Source: Ahaetulla prasina (Eukaryota; Chordata; Lepidosauria; Squamata; Colubridae). From it: a stretch of DNA of 64,000 nucleotides. How positions within the stretch are numbered: position 1 is the stretch's first letter; every line of letters begins with the position of its first letter. The notes beneath the pieces were generated by a model. It was not told the DNA's origin and did no database searches. It was given only the letters and a program-made list of their open reading frames with translations. Below are positions 10,360-23,107 of the stretch, piece by piece. Made by a program: the position numbers and the translations under genes. The stretch is taken from NCBI RefSeq assembly GCF_028640845.1, contig NC_080548.1:16028814-16092813 (forward strand), written 5' to 3'.

Positions 10360-11399
10360 TGCGGCTGAGGCAGAAAACTTTTGTACTTGGAAGTTATAAT
10401 TTCCAGGATACCCTCGGCTTCTATTTGTGGCATCAAGAAGCCTTCTAGGGTTTCTACATTTTAAGCTGCATTTATCTCCAGGTCTAATGAACTTCACTCA
10501 ACTAAAAATGTATTTTCTTTTTCTGGCGGGAAAAAGGAATCAATGAGACTCTAGATTTATCCCTGTGACTATGTGCAAGAATATTTGAACTATTCCTATC
10601 AAACTGACATAGAGTCCCCAAACATTTTTGCAGTAAGTTGTGAAAATGTGATGAACTTTGGGGTCAGGAGAGAAAAACTGGAAGCTTTTGGGTAATTCCT
10701 TTCAATATATTTAGAACAAAATGAATATTTAGCATTATATCCTCTCAAGGAAAAAAAAAAGAAAACTTTTTTTAACCCCACTAAAGGCCCAGATCCCTAT
10801 TTATCCTGCACACTTCCTTTGTGATTTTCTAAAATCAAGGATCTCTGCCATACACATGGACTATCCGGGAAGTTTATCAATGTTTCCAAATGTTTTCTTA
10901 AACCAGATTTGTGGACTGAGGCTTGCAGAACCATTAAGCCATGCACATCCAAAGTAGAATGAAAGGATATCAAAACAGCTGCCAAATATTACAAATATTC
11001 TTTTGTACCATTTTTGTAACTTCTGATCTTTAGGGCAGCAGGTTAAAAAGTGACTTTAAAAGGAGATGAAAATTAGGAATAGCAACAGGACCAAGTTTTG
11101 CAAGGCGATACTAAGGAAGAGGACATTTTTCACTGGAACTGTTATCCTGCAGTCATGGGGCTGCACTGGATTTTTCCAGTGAAATTCTGACCTGTGTTAA
11201 AAATGCATAGGTTGAGGGAGTACAAAAAGCACATATGCGTTCAGACTTGTAAGTTGTACATGCGCCAGGAAATATAGGCAAGAAAAGATGATCGTGTGAA
11301 TGGCAGTAAGAGATTATAACCAAGCGCTAGAGAAAGTGACCGATTCATCCAACCTTAAACATAACACAATGGCTAGAAAGGATTTCTCATTTCTTTAAG
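10360..11399. other. unassigned sequence beyond the presumed WASF2 3' end
   Basis: No named repeat and no convincing frame. It could hold further 3' UTR if the distal poly(A) signals near 9.4-9.5 kb are used. Confidence 0.35.
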
Positions 11400-11420
11400 G
11401 TTTATATGATAAAAAGTTTT

Positions 11421-11426
11421 GTTTTA
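11421..11426 (-). terminator. candidate poly(A) signal (ATTAAA) for WASF2
   Basis: On the minus strand the bases read GATTAAAAC, a common variant of the poly(A) hexamer. I saw no AATAAA on this strand between here and the stop codon. The next are near 9432 and 9483. Position only; no transcript evidence. Confidence 0.25.
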
Positions 11427-13086
11427 ATCACACATACTTTACAAGAAGTCCCCCGAGGAAAGGTAGACAAAATTAGAGAGATTATAAAAGCAGTTTTTTA
11501 AAAGATTTGGATTAAAAACAGCAACTAGGGACAATAAAATGAATACGGAGAGCCAAACTCTGCATGAGAGTGTGGAAGAAAAGCAACAATTCCAATCACC
11601 ATTGTGCTTCTCCCTCTTCACCCAAGACCTGTCAGGCAGAATTTGGTACTGATCATCAGGCAGTACAGACATACTCTGAGGATCACTGGCCTCTAGCGTG
11701 GATATGGTTGGTGTCATTACAGCACTTTTGGCTTTAGGTTTAAGGACTTTTGAATTCATCCCAAAAGCCAATTCGCACAACGGCTGAGTTTACAGTAAAG
11801 CAGACTTTCAGCCTATCATGGAATGGTCGCTCATTTTCACCAAGTGTGTATGGATACACTGACAAAACACCTGGAAAAATCATACCGCTGGCTGTTGCCC
11901 GATATTCTGGAACGTGTAAACGCTCTTGGTCTCTACAGATAAAACCAACATCTGCGTTCATAACCATTTCCTCCGGCAGTTAATTAAGGTATATCTATTG
12001 ATCTCTCTCTTTTTTTTTACAAACTGACCATTTAGAGAGCTTTGTTAAAAGAACACTTTCTTCAACATCCCACTTTTGTGTTCAGGTATGACCTATGATA
12101 CATTTGAAATAATTACTCTTACATAAATATATTTCATGAAAAAAGGCACTTATAGAAGTCAACTTATTCTACATAATAAAAACATTGTTAGTTTTTAAAA
12201 TCAATTAAAATGAATCATGTTAAAAGGTGCAATAAGGAAAGAAAAAGTCACGCTCTCCCTCCCCACTTCAAAACTCTGTTTAAAAACATATTAAAAAAAT
12301 CAAGCAGAGGCGGCCCCAGTGTTTCTGTAGCACGAGCACCCTGATAAAAAGACACAGCACCCTTCTCCCCAGCTGTGTGATCCGAGGCCTATTTTAAGAC
12401 TCTCTCTGCCCAATTGCTTGCGTGACAAAGCTTTGCGACTTCTTGAGATTTTGAAGGGTCCTTCCTCATAATGTGGTCAACTATGGTGGAGAAGGAAAGA
12501 AGTCAATCTTCAAAGGCTGTAGGAAACGTTTTGGACCCAGCATTGTAGAAAAAGGTTTTGGATCTGGTGGCACAATCTAGAACTTAAAATATATATATAT
12601 ATTTTTAAAGAAAGCAATTTGAAAAACTAGTTTACTCAGAAGGTGTGATGCAAAAGGGGGGGGAAAGTAAAGTAAATAAGGGGTGGGCTCTCTGTAGAAA
12701 TCAAGCAGTAGCACTGTTGTTCCAATGAAATTCCTTCTCCACCCTATTCCTCCATTGAACCAAGCAGCTGCTCCTGCTGTTTAGATGCTGTAAGAAAAGC
12801 TCAAGTATTCCAACTAACTCAGAGAATGAAATCTGTACAGCATCTTCAATTAAGTTCAATTAACTAACGTCTTCAATTAAGTTCGATTAACTATTCTAAA
12901 ATCAGAATAGCGAGACTAAAGCCATCTTTTGGAGATGGATCAAATCTATTTTGATGCTTCACGCCAAGCATGAATGTCTCAAAGAGACAATTTCATTCGT
13001 TTTAGTTCAGGGAGAAGATCTCTTTAAAACTGGAGCAGTAGGAGAGGCAGTCGCCGTCCAGCACCTAAGGATTCCATGGCCTGGCT

Positions 13087-13210
13087 CAAGGGTCTCCAAT
13101 CTTGGCCTCTTTAAGACTTGCGGACTTCAACTCCCAGAATTCCCCAGCCAGCACGGGGAAGTTCGCAAGTGGTCCACAAGTCTTAAAATGGCCAAAGTTG
13201 GAGACCCCTG
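13087..13210. mobile_element. palindromic hAT MITE in the WASF2 3' UTR
   Basis: Ends CAAGGGTCTCCAATCTTGG and CCAAAGTTGGAGACCCCTG. The arms meet around AACTCCCAGAATTCCCC. A perfect 8-bp duplication GCCTGGCT flanks it (13079-13086, 13211-13218). Confidence 0.92.
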
Positions 13211-15726
13211 GCCTGGCTGGTAACTGTGGCCCATTTGGCTAGGTGAGGTGTTAGACTGGTTTTCTGTTTCTCAGGCGATTTTTTTCAGGGCAGTTCTATT
13301 GAACATGATGTTAAATAAGTAACAACTTATTCTTCTCCAGCAGGTGGTCTCACCTCTTAAAAGTGCAAAAAAAGCAGTAAGAGGGATTTAAATTGAGAGG
13401 AATCAAGCTTTTTACTAGCATCTGAACTCAACCCTAGCTTCAGAATGTGTGGATATGTTGGGAGAACTCCTGTGTTTTCAGGTGTTAGTCAACACAAGAC
13501 AATCAATTTAAAAGCTGTAAGTGAGAGGCATCGGGTTGTGAAAAGCTGACAAGATAAATCGCACTCTCTGTGCAGGACACCCACCTCTCAAGGAACATTG
13601 AAAGAATTAGCACCACTTCCAAACTTTTAGAAGTCAACCTTAGGTCAAACCTGTTTAAATGTTATGCTAAGAATGCTCATTATCCTTATGCAGCACATTG
13701 AATATAAATTGATAAAGTCAATCTGGGGGGTGGGGAAGTCATTCATGGGGATAGCTAGAAAAAAAAGAGTTATACTAACTACAGAGGCTCTCTAATTTCA
13801 TTGGCACAGCCATATAGTTCTCTTGGCACCATGTCTGGGTAACCGTTCTCATTCTGAATGCACACCTGAAAAAGCCTTTTTATGTTCCTGTGGCTTCTGT
13901 TAGGAAGAAGCCATTCACAGAGATTTTAGTACGTACAGTCACGCAAAGTTAAAGTTTTTGCCATGTATGAAACGCACGGCAAATTAAAAAGCAGGCTAAG
14001 TCTTGTCACTTCATTCTAAGCTGGCCGCTACTCTTAGTACTTGAATATTAATTCTGGGTTGCCTTAGGGTCGTTCTTGAAATTTATAGAGTGTTTTGAAA
14101 GGTTTTATAATTCAGGAGCAAACTACCCATCAGCCTATCTTTTATGCGCTCAAATCAGATGCTCAAAGCTGTTCAGTGCTTCACAAAGGAAACCACCAAA
14201 CTGAAAGAATTTCTTCGGGCTACTTTAGACGTTCTGCCTACGGTACTTGTGAAAGTTTGGCCCTTCTTTTGGCTAAAGAAATGCTCTGCTATATAGCTAG
14301 GGGACCAGAAGTTCAAAACTAAAACAGGAACATAGAGTAAAAGTCTGTAAGGATAAAAGCAAGAAAGCAACACTCTTTGGGGCACAGGCTGTTATGAGGC
14401 ATATCCTAGTGAAAAAAGGGCAACAGGGCATATGGCAAGGCAAGAGATTTTCAAACCAATAAATAGGTAGGCAAGTTCCCTATTCAAACCATCACTCTGA
14501 TTAGAGGGACAGCATCATTCCAGTAAGTGGGATGCCTGGATAAAATTAGGGGCCTGCCCTCTGACATTCTGTATACTAGTTCTTGGCTAAGAAAATCCCC
14601 CAAAAATGCTATTTGAAAAAAAAAAAGTTTGTTACAAAGAAGTATGTATATCTAATGCTGGTAGGGCAGAACCTCAATTTGTCAATAAACCACTTTTGTA
14701 ACTGAGGTTGAGGCTCTATAGGTTCCAACAATGCTGAAATGACTCCGTGGTAATTATTGAAGGATTAAAGCAAAATAATAAGGAAGACTGGGCATATATT
14801 ACATATGGCCAAGTTGGTCCATGAAAACTCCCATGTGGTGTCTAGAGAAGGGCCACTGGCTTAATTTCATCACATCTCAGCTTTTAGCATAATGTGAATT
14901 TTTTTTTTTAAAAAAAGAGCACTTACAGCTAAGTTGATTCATGTAGGACCTTCTACTGAACTGAGAATCTGCAAATCTTTTGCTTGCAAAGCAAGACCAC
15001 ATCCAGTGCTTAAAGCTCTTGTCTTCAAGGCACACGGAGGGAAATTCTTCCTAATTTTGCATATACTAAATTCCACCTTCATTATAAAAACTTAAGTGGT
15101 ACTATGGGTCAAGCAGACAGAATCCCTGTTTCCTGGCTCATTCTATGGTTTAACAGGCATGGGTGGGGTGGGGAGAGAGAGATAAAATTGTTTAGAAGAT
15201 CCTGTTGTGTATACGGCACAGTGTATACAACCTAAATTAATACATTCCAAATTTAGCATAAAGAAATTATTGTTAGGACTGGTGGGAGTAGAAATTTAAA
15301 ATTACACCCTATCTGAGGGACAAAGGAGGTGAATCACCAGCTTACAACAGTCTTTCCAGTGCCTCACATAATTGTTGCAAAGGAAATTAGTATTACTTGC
15401 AAGTTGGTTGCCTGTCATCTTAAGCAACACTTCCTGGTTGCACCAGGAGCTGCAAATTTAGTCCTAAGCCAAAGAAAATCTTTAACAATATACATATATT
15501 TTCATAGTAACCTGAGAATCTGGAAATCTAGGGTTCATTTTCCTTCTTTCTTGGAAGGATGTGTAAGTCCCATCAACTGGGAGGGAAAGCAGTTATTTGG
15601 AAGCCTGGAAAGTTGATCTTTGGTTATTGGATGAAAAGAGGAAAAAGAAAAAAAGTTTGGCATTCTGGCATTTTCTCTCCATTTTCTTATCCGCTTCTGT
15701 TCCCATTTTGGGGATGTGGCAGGGGC

Positions 15727-15884
15727 TTAATCAGACCACTCATCTTCATCAAACTCCGAGGAATCATCTTCTGAATCGCTGTATTCTACCGCAATGCGGC
15801 GCGAGAGGATGGTTGCCACATCATTGCCCACCACGTCTCCCTTCTCTTGTTCACGTTGTTCTTCAACTTTACGGAGCTGGAATC
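15727..15884 (-). CDS. WASF2: WASF2 terminal coding exon, WH2-central-acidic (VCA) end
   Basis: The acceptor CCTTGCCAG precedes GATTCCAG, and the stop TAA is at 15729-15727. The exon codes for [20 protein letters not shown], then [20 protein letters not shown] and an acidic end with EWSD (residues 441-492). The central helix and the acidic tail with its tryptophan bind and activate Arp2/3. The last residues are DEDEWSD where human has DEDDWSD, a conservative change. Confidence 0.97.
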
Positions 15885-15932
15885 CTGGCAAGGAAAGAAA
15901 GAAAGAAGTTGCAGGTGCCCCCTTCCATATGT

Positions 15933-15978
<46 letters not shown>

Positions 15979-18900
15979 TGTACTACTTTGCCTCCCGAAG
16001 AAAAGGGAATTAGCAGCAACTAAGATGATCAGGAAAAAAGCCCAACACAAAAGGTAACGTTCACGATTTATAGAATTCTTCAGCAAGTTACATTGCTTTG
16101 AAAAACGCAAATATATAGCAAGAAAGATGCCAAATGTGAAGATTATTACTGTATAAGACATTGGGGCAAAGTGAGCTACATGAAGATAATTTTAATGAGA
16201 TGCAGAAGAAACTAAAAGGCATGTAACAAATGCAGAAGAATTCGGACCATAATAAAGCATATAAGCAACAATGGGTATTCTCTCTTCAAAACACAGGAGT
16301 CAGGCAATTTTTTAAACTTTCAATTAGTTCCAGTCAAAAGGATGCAGCTAATGTTGCTGTTTAAACTTGCTGGATGGAACAGAGAAGTTAAGCTGTCACT
16401 GGTGGCTAGGAATCCAAATGCACAATGGCAGCAAATGCCTTGTATGAGATTAAATGATTTCCAATACATTTTGCTAAATTCAGAATGCCAGCAACCACAG
16501 AATGACTCCTAATTGGGGTGTGTTTATGGCACAGTGCTTGGCCTTTTAAGGTAGTTCACATTCAGACATCCAAAATAAGAAGAAGCTCACCTTGACGAAT
16601 AGCAGAAAGCAAGTCACTCCTAGCTTCACTAACAGCAGGCAATGAGGATTTTGGCTTGGAAGGCACCAAATCGGGTTGTTGAATAGAAGCCTCTGGAATA
16701 CCCATGCCACCAAAAGACGAAGGAGGTGGGCCAGGAGGAGGAGGGGGAGGGGGAGGGACAGGGACCCCACTTGTGGGCTGTGGTAGGAGGGAAGATGGCA
16801 CAACGGCATATTCTGCTGCTGGAGGTGGAGGGGGTGGAGGGGCAGCAAAATCAGGGTGAGGTGGGAAGGAGGGTGGAGATGGTGGAGGAGGAATGCCAGC
16901 AGCTTGAAAGCCGACAAGTGGAGGGGGTGGAGGAAGTCCCTCCACCGGTGGTGGTGGTGGTGGAGCAGGAGGTGGAGCAAAGCCAGGTCGGGTTCCCGGG
17001 GGCGAGCTAATGGGAGGATCTGGTGGAGGATGGCTGGGGCTGACGAGGGTGGATTTCTTCAGCCCTCCAGAAAAACTCTGGCTAGGTGGATAGCTGTGGA
17101 GTGGAGAGTGGGAAGAACGGAAAGCAAAAGAACGTCTTGTGAGATTTTCAAATAGGATCAAATAGTGAAAAAGTGCATCTTGACTGTAGTACAAAGCAAT
17201 CGGTTTCTCCCGTTTTCTGATATCCCTCACAAGAACGGACTTAAATTCTGTAATTTAGATTCAATGTTCCCCCCCGGAATCCTAGGCTTTTGGAAAGATT
17301 CCATTGGATGTGAAAAGAATCTGAACATAACTCACACTCCAATAACCTTGACATGCATTTTTAAAAAAAACAAAAACCCAAGGTCAACAAATGCATGTCC
17401 CTTGTAATCCCACCTTTATAGAATTCCAGCTTTCTGCAATGCTAAACAAATTATAGGCTGAATCCCCAGCATAGCATCTGATTAATAATGTGCTCGCTAA
17501 CCCATTTTTTGGCCCTTGTGAAGCACCCTGCCCTACCTAATTTTATATTTAATGTTTAAATGAGAAGAATCTAAAAAAGACACATTTGGTGCTTCATTTG
17601 CCCTTAAAATTAAGAGCTAGCATCGCAACAAGCAAAGCACCAAGTATTTTCAATATGCTTCTAGGCCCGCTATCCTTAGAAAATAACATTGGGGCAGGGT
17701 GGGGGATAACAGTCCAATGCTTTATTTGCTTTCTGAAAAAAGCCTATTTTGTACCTGAGGCTAGTCATTATGACATGCTCTTCATATTTAACAAAGTCTC
17801 CATATTCCAAATGTGCCCATATTTCAAAAGGCACAAGAGCATCCAGATACATTTTATTTTGTTTCAATAAAATTCCTAACCCCTCGTATTTATTTCATAT
17901 CTTTTACCAGTAAGAATTTGTTTCCCTTTTAATTAAAGCACTTCCCAATATGGAATTAACTAATTCCCCATTCTTCTTCAATTGGTAATTATGGTAAGAT
18001 ATACCATCACCAATGCTATAAATAATTGAATGTTTTTACGAAGGAAAAAATGCCGTATAAAACAATCATAGCAAGCGTTGCAATGGAAACAAAAACACAG
18101 AAGGGCAACCGCTTATTTTAGCAGAGTGTTTAAGTACTGCTTGCAAAATATCTTTTGGCAAGTTACAACTATTGACCTCCTAATGGACAGGCTCTTTAAG
18201 GTCTTGTCTTTGATGGTTAGTGAGCCTTCAGCAATATATACTTACCTAAATTCTGCTGGTGGTGGCGGAAGACTATCGTCTGACAATGGAGGAGGTGATG
18301 GTGAAACCGATTCTGGCTGTGGAGGAGGTGGATAGTAGGTAGCATCAACGCTCTCATTGGAGCCAATGCTTCCATTCTGATACACCATGTTAGGAGGGTA
18401 TCTAAAACCACAAAAGTACAGTTGTGAACCAAGGGCTTCCCCTCCAGGAGTTCAAAGGAGCTTCAAATGTAGAATGCTTATCTCGTATGCAAAACGTATA
18501 AATGGTAGTAACTTGGCCAGACTTCTACATCTCTACAGGTAGTCCTCAACTTGCAACAGCTCATTTAGTGACCGTTCAGAGCTAGAACGGCACTGAAAAA
18601 AAGTGACCTATGACCATTTTTCACACGGGCGACCACGGCGTTCCCCTGGCCACGTGATCAAAATTGAAACGCTTGGCAACTGGTTCACATTTACAACACT
18701 TGCAGTGTCCTGGGATCTTTTTGGCTTTTGTGATCCCCTTTTGCCCGCTTCTGAAAAGCAAAGTCAATGGAGAAGTCAGGTTCACCTAACCACCATGTTA
18801 CCAACTCAGCAACTGCAATTTCACTCAACAGCTGTGGCAAGAAAGGTCATAAAATGGGGCAAAACTCACAACAAATGTCTTAGCAACAGAAATTTTGGGT

Positions 18901-21900
18901 TTGATTGCAGTCGTAAGTCGAGAACTATCTATATTGCAGCATTTTACTATTAACTAGAATTTCAATTATAGGGACAGAGATCAGTTTACCCATATTTAGA
19001 CCCAGGCCTCTGAAATCAATGGAATTTATCTCCTTCAAAAAATTATACTATTCTTTAAAAAAGAAAAATGATGGATTACACCAGCAATCTTCTCCTATTC
19101 AAGAATGATTTTTCAATCTGTTCATCTCACACATGGCACTTACACCAAGTGTAAAAAACAACAACACCACTATGAAAGGGTAAACAGTCATTTAGGCCTG
19201 CTTCAAATGAGACCAGTTCAGATGATAATCTCATACATACTTATTAGAAAAACAGTACCAAAATAGGGCCAGAGGTATATCACTCTGATTCAGATTAACA
19301 TTCATACAGTTTCACCAATTTGCTATGCATTCCCAAGCCAGCTGATCCTGGTTGCAAGTGATGGACGTAAAACTGATATGCAGAATTATCCAAATTTCAG
19401 CTGTTTGCCAAAACAATTAAAAAGGCTTTCAAGATTCCTAATTGACATTTCCAGTTCATTACAAGAGTAAATACGTGTGGAAAATAAACACACGTGGCCA
19501 TGCAGAGAGGGCCGTGGAAAAGTAATTGGGCAGCTCTCTTCCAACGATCTCAGAATGCACATACGAAAAAGTTCATGGCCTACCTCTGCTCAGCCATTCA
19601 TTTATTCCAACATTGTCAAAGGCTTCTCTTTTGCAATACAAATGATGTGCCACTCTAGAAATGATTTTAGACCTGTGGTTTCCCCACCACCACTTTTTTC
19701 GAAAGGAAGAAGAGCTGAAGGTGTATGTGTGTGTATGTATGACTTTGACAAAAAAGGGTTTCTTAATTATAATGAAAGACAGAAATGGAATTCCTCTGGC
19801 TGCAGGCTTTTATTATAAGATTACCCTACTGGACAGGATGGGAACATTTCACTGGAGTAACCCCCTAAATGCAGTGAAATTTGTTTTTGAAATGGATCGT
19901 TTTCTTTAACCTGTAGTTTCAATTAATAAGCAGATAGACCCCCTAAAGAAGACAATGTCTACCTTCTCCTAAATAGCAGAACATCAAAAGAATTATCTGA
20001 TATGCTTATTTCTTTGGGCAAAAAACTATTCCATATTAGTGTTTCCAGCTAATGTAGTTAAGAATAGATCCTATCCAAGATATCTCTATAGGAAAATGAT
20101 TGGGCCCAAGTAAAAGTAGACAATTTATATTTGTGATAGATGAAGTTACCCCCCAATCAAGCTGATAGGCAGAACTTTATTCTTTCAAATGCCACCGTAT
20201 CTTAAGAAAGAAAGAGGTAGTTTGCAGAATATGTTCTAGTTCTACTCTAAAACCACCAGTAGGAACAACAATCTCCAAATCAGTTTCACAACAGCAATTT
20301 ATATTGGTTCTAATCAAGTCTTAAAGTTGCCACGTTTAGACACCCCTGCTTTAAAGTCAAGCACTACTCCTGTTGACTTACATTTGAGACCCATGCAGTT
20401 TTCTTAATATGACCCCAAACTAGTTTGATAAGAAGTCAGATTTTTAAAAAATCTTTTTTAAGATATAGCCTTAAAGAAATGTGGTAGGATTCAAAATTCT
20501 ACTTCACTTTGATCTAGAGCAGGGGTCTCCAACCTTGGCAACTTTAATACTTGTGGACTTCAACTCCCAGAATTCGGAATTTTGGGAGTTGAAGTCCACA
20601 AGTCTTAAAGTTGCCAAGGTTGGAGACCCCTGAGCTAGAGCATGCTCAATCAAACAAACTACACACATTAATGTCCCTTCCTAGGAAGGCTACTATTCAG
20701 GAAACAGGAACCTTTAGCCTTGTTGGTCACAGGTCCAACTCCATGGTTAATATTACAGTTTATCTCTTACCCTCCATGTTTTTCCCTTGTATCGACAAAC
20801 TCTTGACCCATTTTCATTTTTTCCCATTCTTCTTTTCGGCTTTTTATCTTCCGAGGATTGACATTTCCTCTGTTAGGATTATCCTTCTTTTCTTTCTATA
20901 AAACAAATAAATAGGAAGCAATTGTAGGTGCCATTACTCCTTTAAGCTTCTCATCATCAAAGAAAGGTTATCTCAATAAAAATGTACATAATACGGAACA
21001 TGTTTTCATACTAGGTCTAGCTACACTTATATGTTTTATTTATTGAATTTGTATGCTGTTCATCTCCCTGATAAGGTGTCTCTGGGCAGCTTACACCAAT
21101 CCAATAGCACAAGTATTTAATAGATCTTAGGCATCAGTGTTTTATCTGAGGTCTATGTTTTGTAAATAGGTATCCACAGGCAAGTGAAAATAATGTGCAT
21201 CTTTACAAAAGAGACCAGTAAGATATTCTTCAAAAATCCAATCACAGGATTATATCTTGCCTGCTATAAGCAGATACCCAAATGTAAAAAGACAAATAAA
21301 TAAGAGCTGGGTTGTTTGTTTGTTTGTTTTGCTATAAGCAACTGCTGTGTAATAGTCCCTGATGTCAACACTGCTCAATCAAACCTTAATTTAATGGTTC
21401 AGAATTTCTACAAATTAATTGCAGAAGGCTGGCTGGCACTAAATAAGGTAAAATTTTGGCTGAGAAAGCCTAAAGGGAAGCTACTAAAGGGATCATGATC
21501 TTAAAAACTGCAAATTTCCCATCCTCAAATAAAAAGGCAGTTAAAATGCCATCTAGACAAAGTTTTTTTACAAGTACAATTTCCCAACTGATTCATTTCA
21601 ATTGAAAATGTTCCAAAAACGAGATTTCTTTTTGCAACACCTTTACTCAGAAATACATAGTGGGTAACGTAATCCACATTAGGAAATCCCAACTTTGCTC
21701 AGCTGCAGGTTTAAATGTAGAAATAATTCTACCACTGGACATTCAGTAGTTATTATAACAATATTAACTATAATTGTTACAAAAAAATATTCAGGATGGG
21801 CAATTATTTTAAGCTGGGAGAGTTCCCTTCTAACAATTATTATTGAAAATAATAGCATATTTCATACTGTTCTTAGTTAGAAAATAAAAGAAAACTCTAA

Positions 21901-22661
21901 ATCCAGAACAGGGTTATCAAAGGGGGGGTGGGGAAGCAAAGAAAGGCCTCAAAACACCTTTCCCCAAATAGGCCCACTCACAGAAAGAGATGTGGCTCCA
22001 TCTACTTTGCTACCTGAAGCTCCCCATAAATATGGCCTTTGGCCATCAAAAAATTGCCTTATTCTGCTTCATATATTATTCTTGTAACAGAATACAGGGC
22101 ACTAGAGCAGAAGCACATATAATGCATAAAAGAAGTTGAGTGAAGTCTCTCCCCCTGCTTAAAAAAAACCCAGCCCCACTCAACCAGCTGTGTGATTGGT
22201 TGTCCATATCTACCATTACCAAGGGTTGCCTGTAGTCAGGCAATGGAAATATGGAAATCATCTACATTTTCTTCTCTTTGCTTAAAGGTAAAAGCAGACA
22301 AATGAACATAACCAAAACAGTGCCGCACATCTCACCCTATGCTTCCGTCTCTCTTTCATAATATCCTTGGTATCCTGCAGCATTTTCTCCCTCCAAAGAT
22401 CAAAGAAATATGATGGATCTGTGTAGAATTTAAGTGCTTCTTTGCCATCGTCCCTAGGAGAGAGGTTATCCATACAGAATGAGATGGTTACGTGTGTGTA
22501 CCCGACAACCAAATATGAAACAGAGATAATAAGGGAAAAAATACCGCTGTGTCTTAACAGTAAGTTTCCCCTTTAACGTAAACCAAAAAAAACTCCAAAT
22601 TTTTAGCCCATTCTGTACCAGACTTCTTCAACATGCAAAAGGCAACATTTTGAGAGAGCAT

Positions 22662-22733
<72 letters not shown>

Positions 22734-23037
22734 CTTGGCGGCGTTTCGACGAAGTCTCATTCGTCATCTTCAGGCTTCAGCTTTGTGCTTCTGGGAGCAC
22801 GTGCTTCGTGCTCCCAGAAGCACGAAGCTGAAGCCTGAAGATGACGAATGAGACTTCGTCGAAACGTCGCCAAGACACTTCCAATTTTACGCGGGAGAAA
22901 ACCCGAATAACCAAAGACCTACATACAAACACCCACGAAAACCTCAGAACACATACATATATGTAGATCTTTGGTTATTCGGGTGATGATACCTCCCGCC
23001 TACCAGCCATTTGGAAACCTGCCCTTATTGACAAACG

Positions 23038-23107
<70 letters not shown>

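Larger units (their letters stand above)
11400..15726 (-). other. WASF2: probable WASF2 3' UTR
   Basis: Sequence follows the WASF2 stop codon with no further exon. Mammalian WASF2 has a 3' UTR of several kilobases, so much of this stretch is likely transcribed. The first plausible poly(A) signal I see on this strand is ATTAAA at about 11423, and the limit is inferred from that alone. It contains a palindromic hAT MITE (13087-13210), AU-rich stretches and a TATATA run near 12590. Two overlapping open frames on the transcript strand (11740-11967 and 11439-11780) are not recognised. Confidence 0.4.
18402..20770 (-). other. WASF2: WASF2 intron 6
   Basis: 2.4-kb intron with a mariner-like element (18536-18931) and a palindromic hAT MITE (20520-20632). 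The part 18.95-20.5 kb shows nothing I recognise beyond AT-rich sequence. Confidence 0.9.

Noticed and set aside
15786..16057. Frames with alternating Arg-Glu or Ser-Leu
   Set aside because: Produced by the (CT)n microsatellite.
16546..17155. Frames rich in His/Leu or Trp/Glu opposite or shifted to the proline-rich exon
   Set aside because: Shadows of the WASF2 proline codons. The true frame has matching splice sites and family homology.
20340..20400. Another hAT (GACACCCCTGCTTTAAAG)
   Set aside because: Only one end resembles the family. No partner end or duplication was found.
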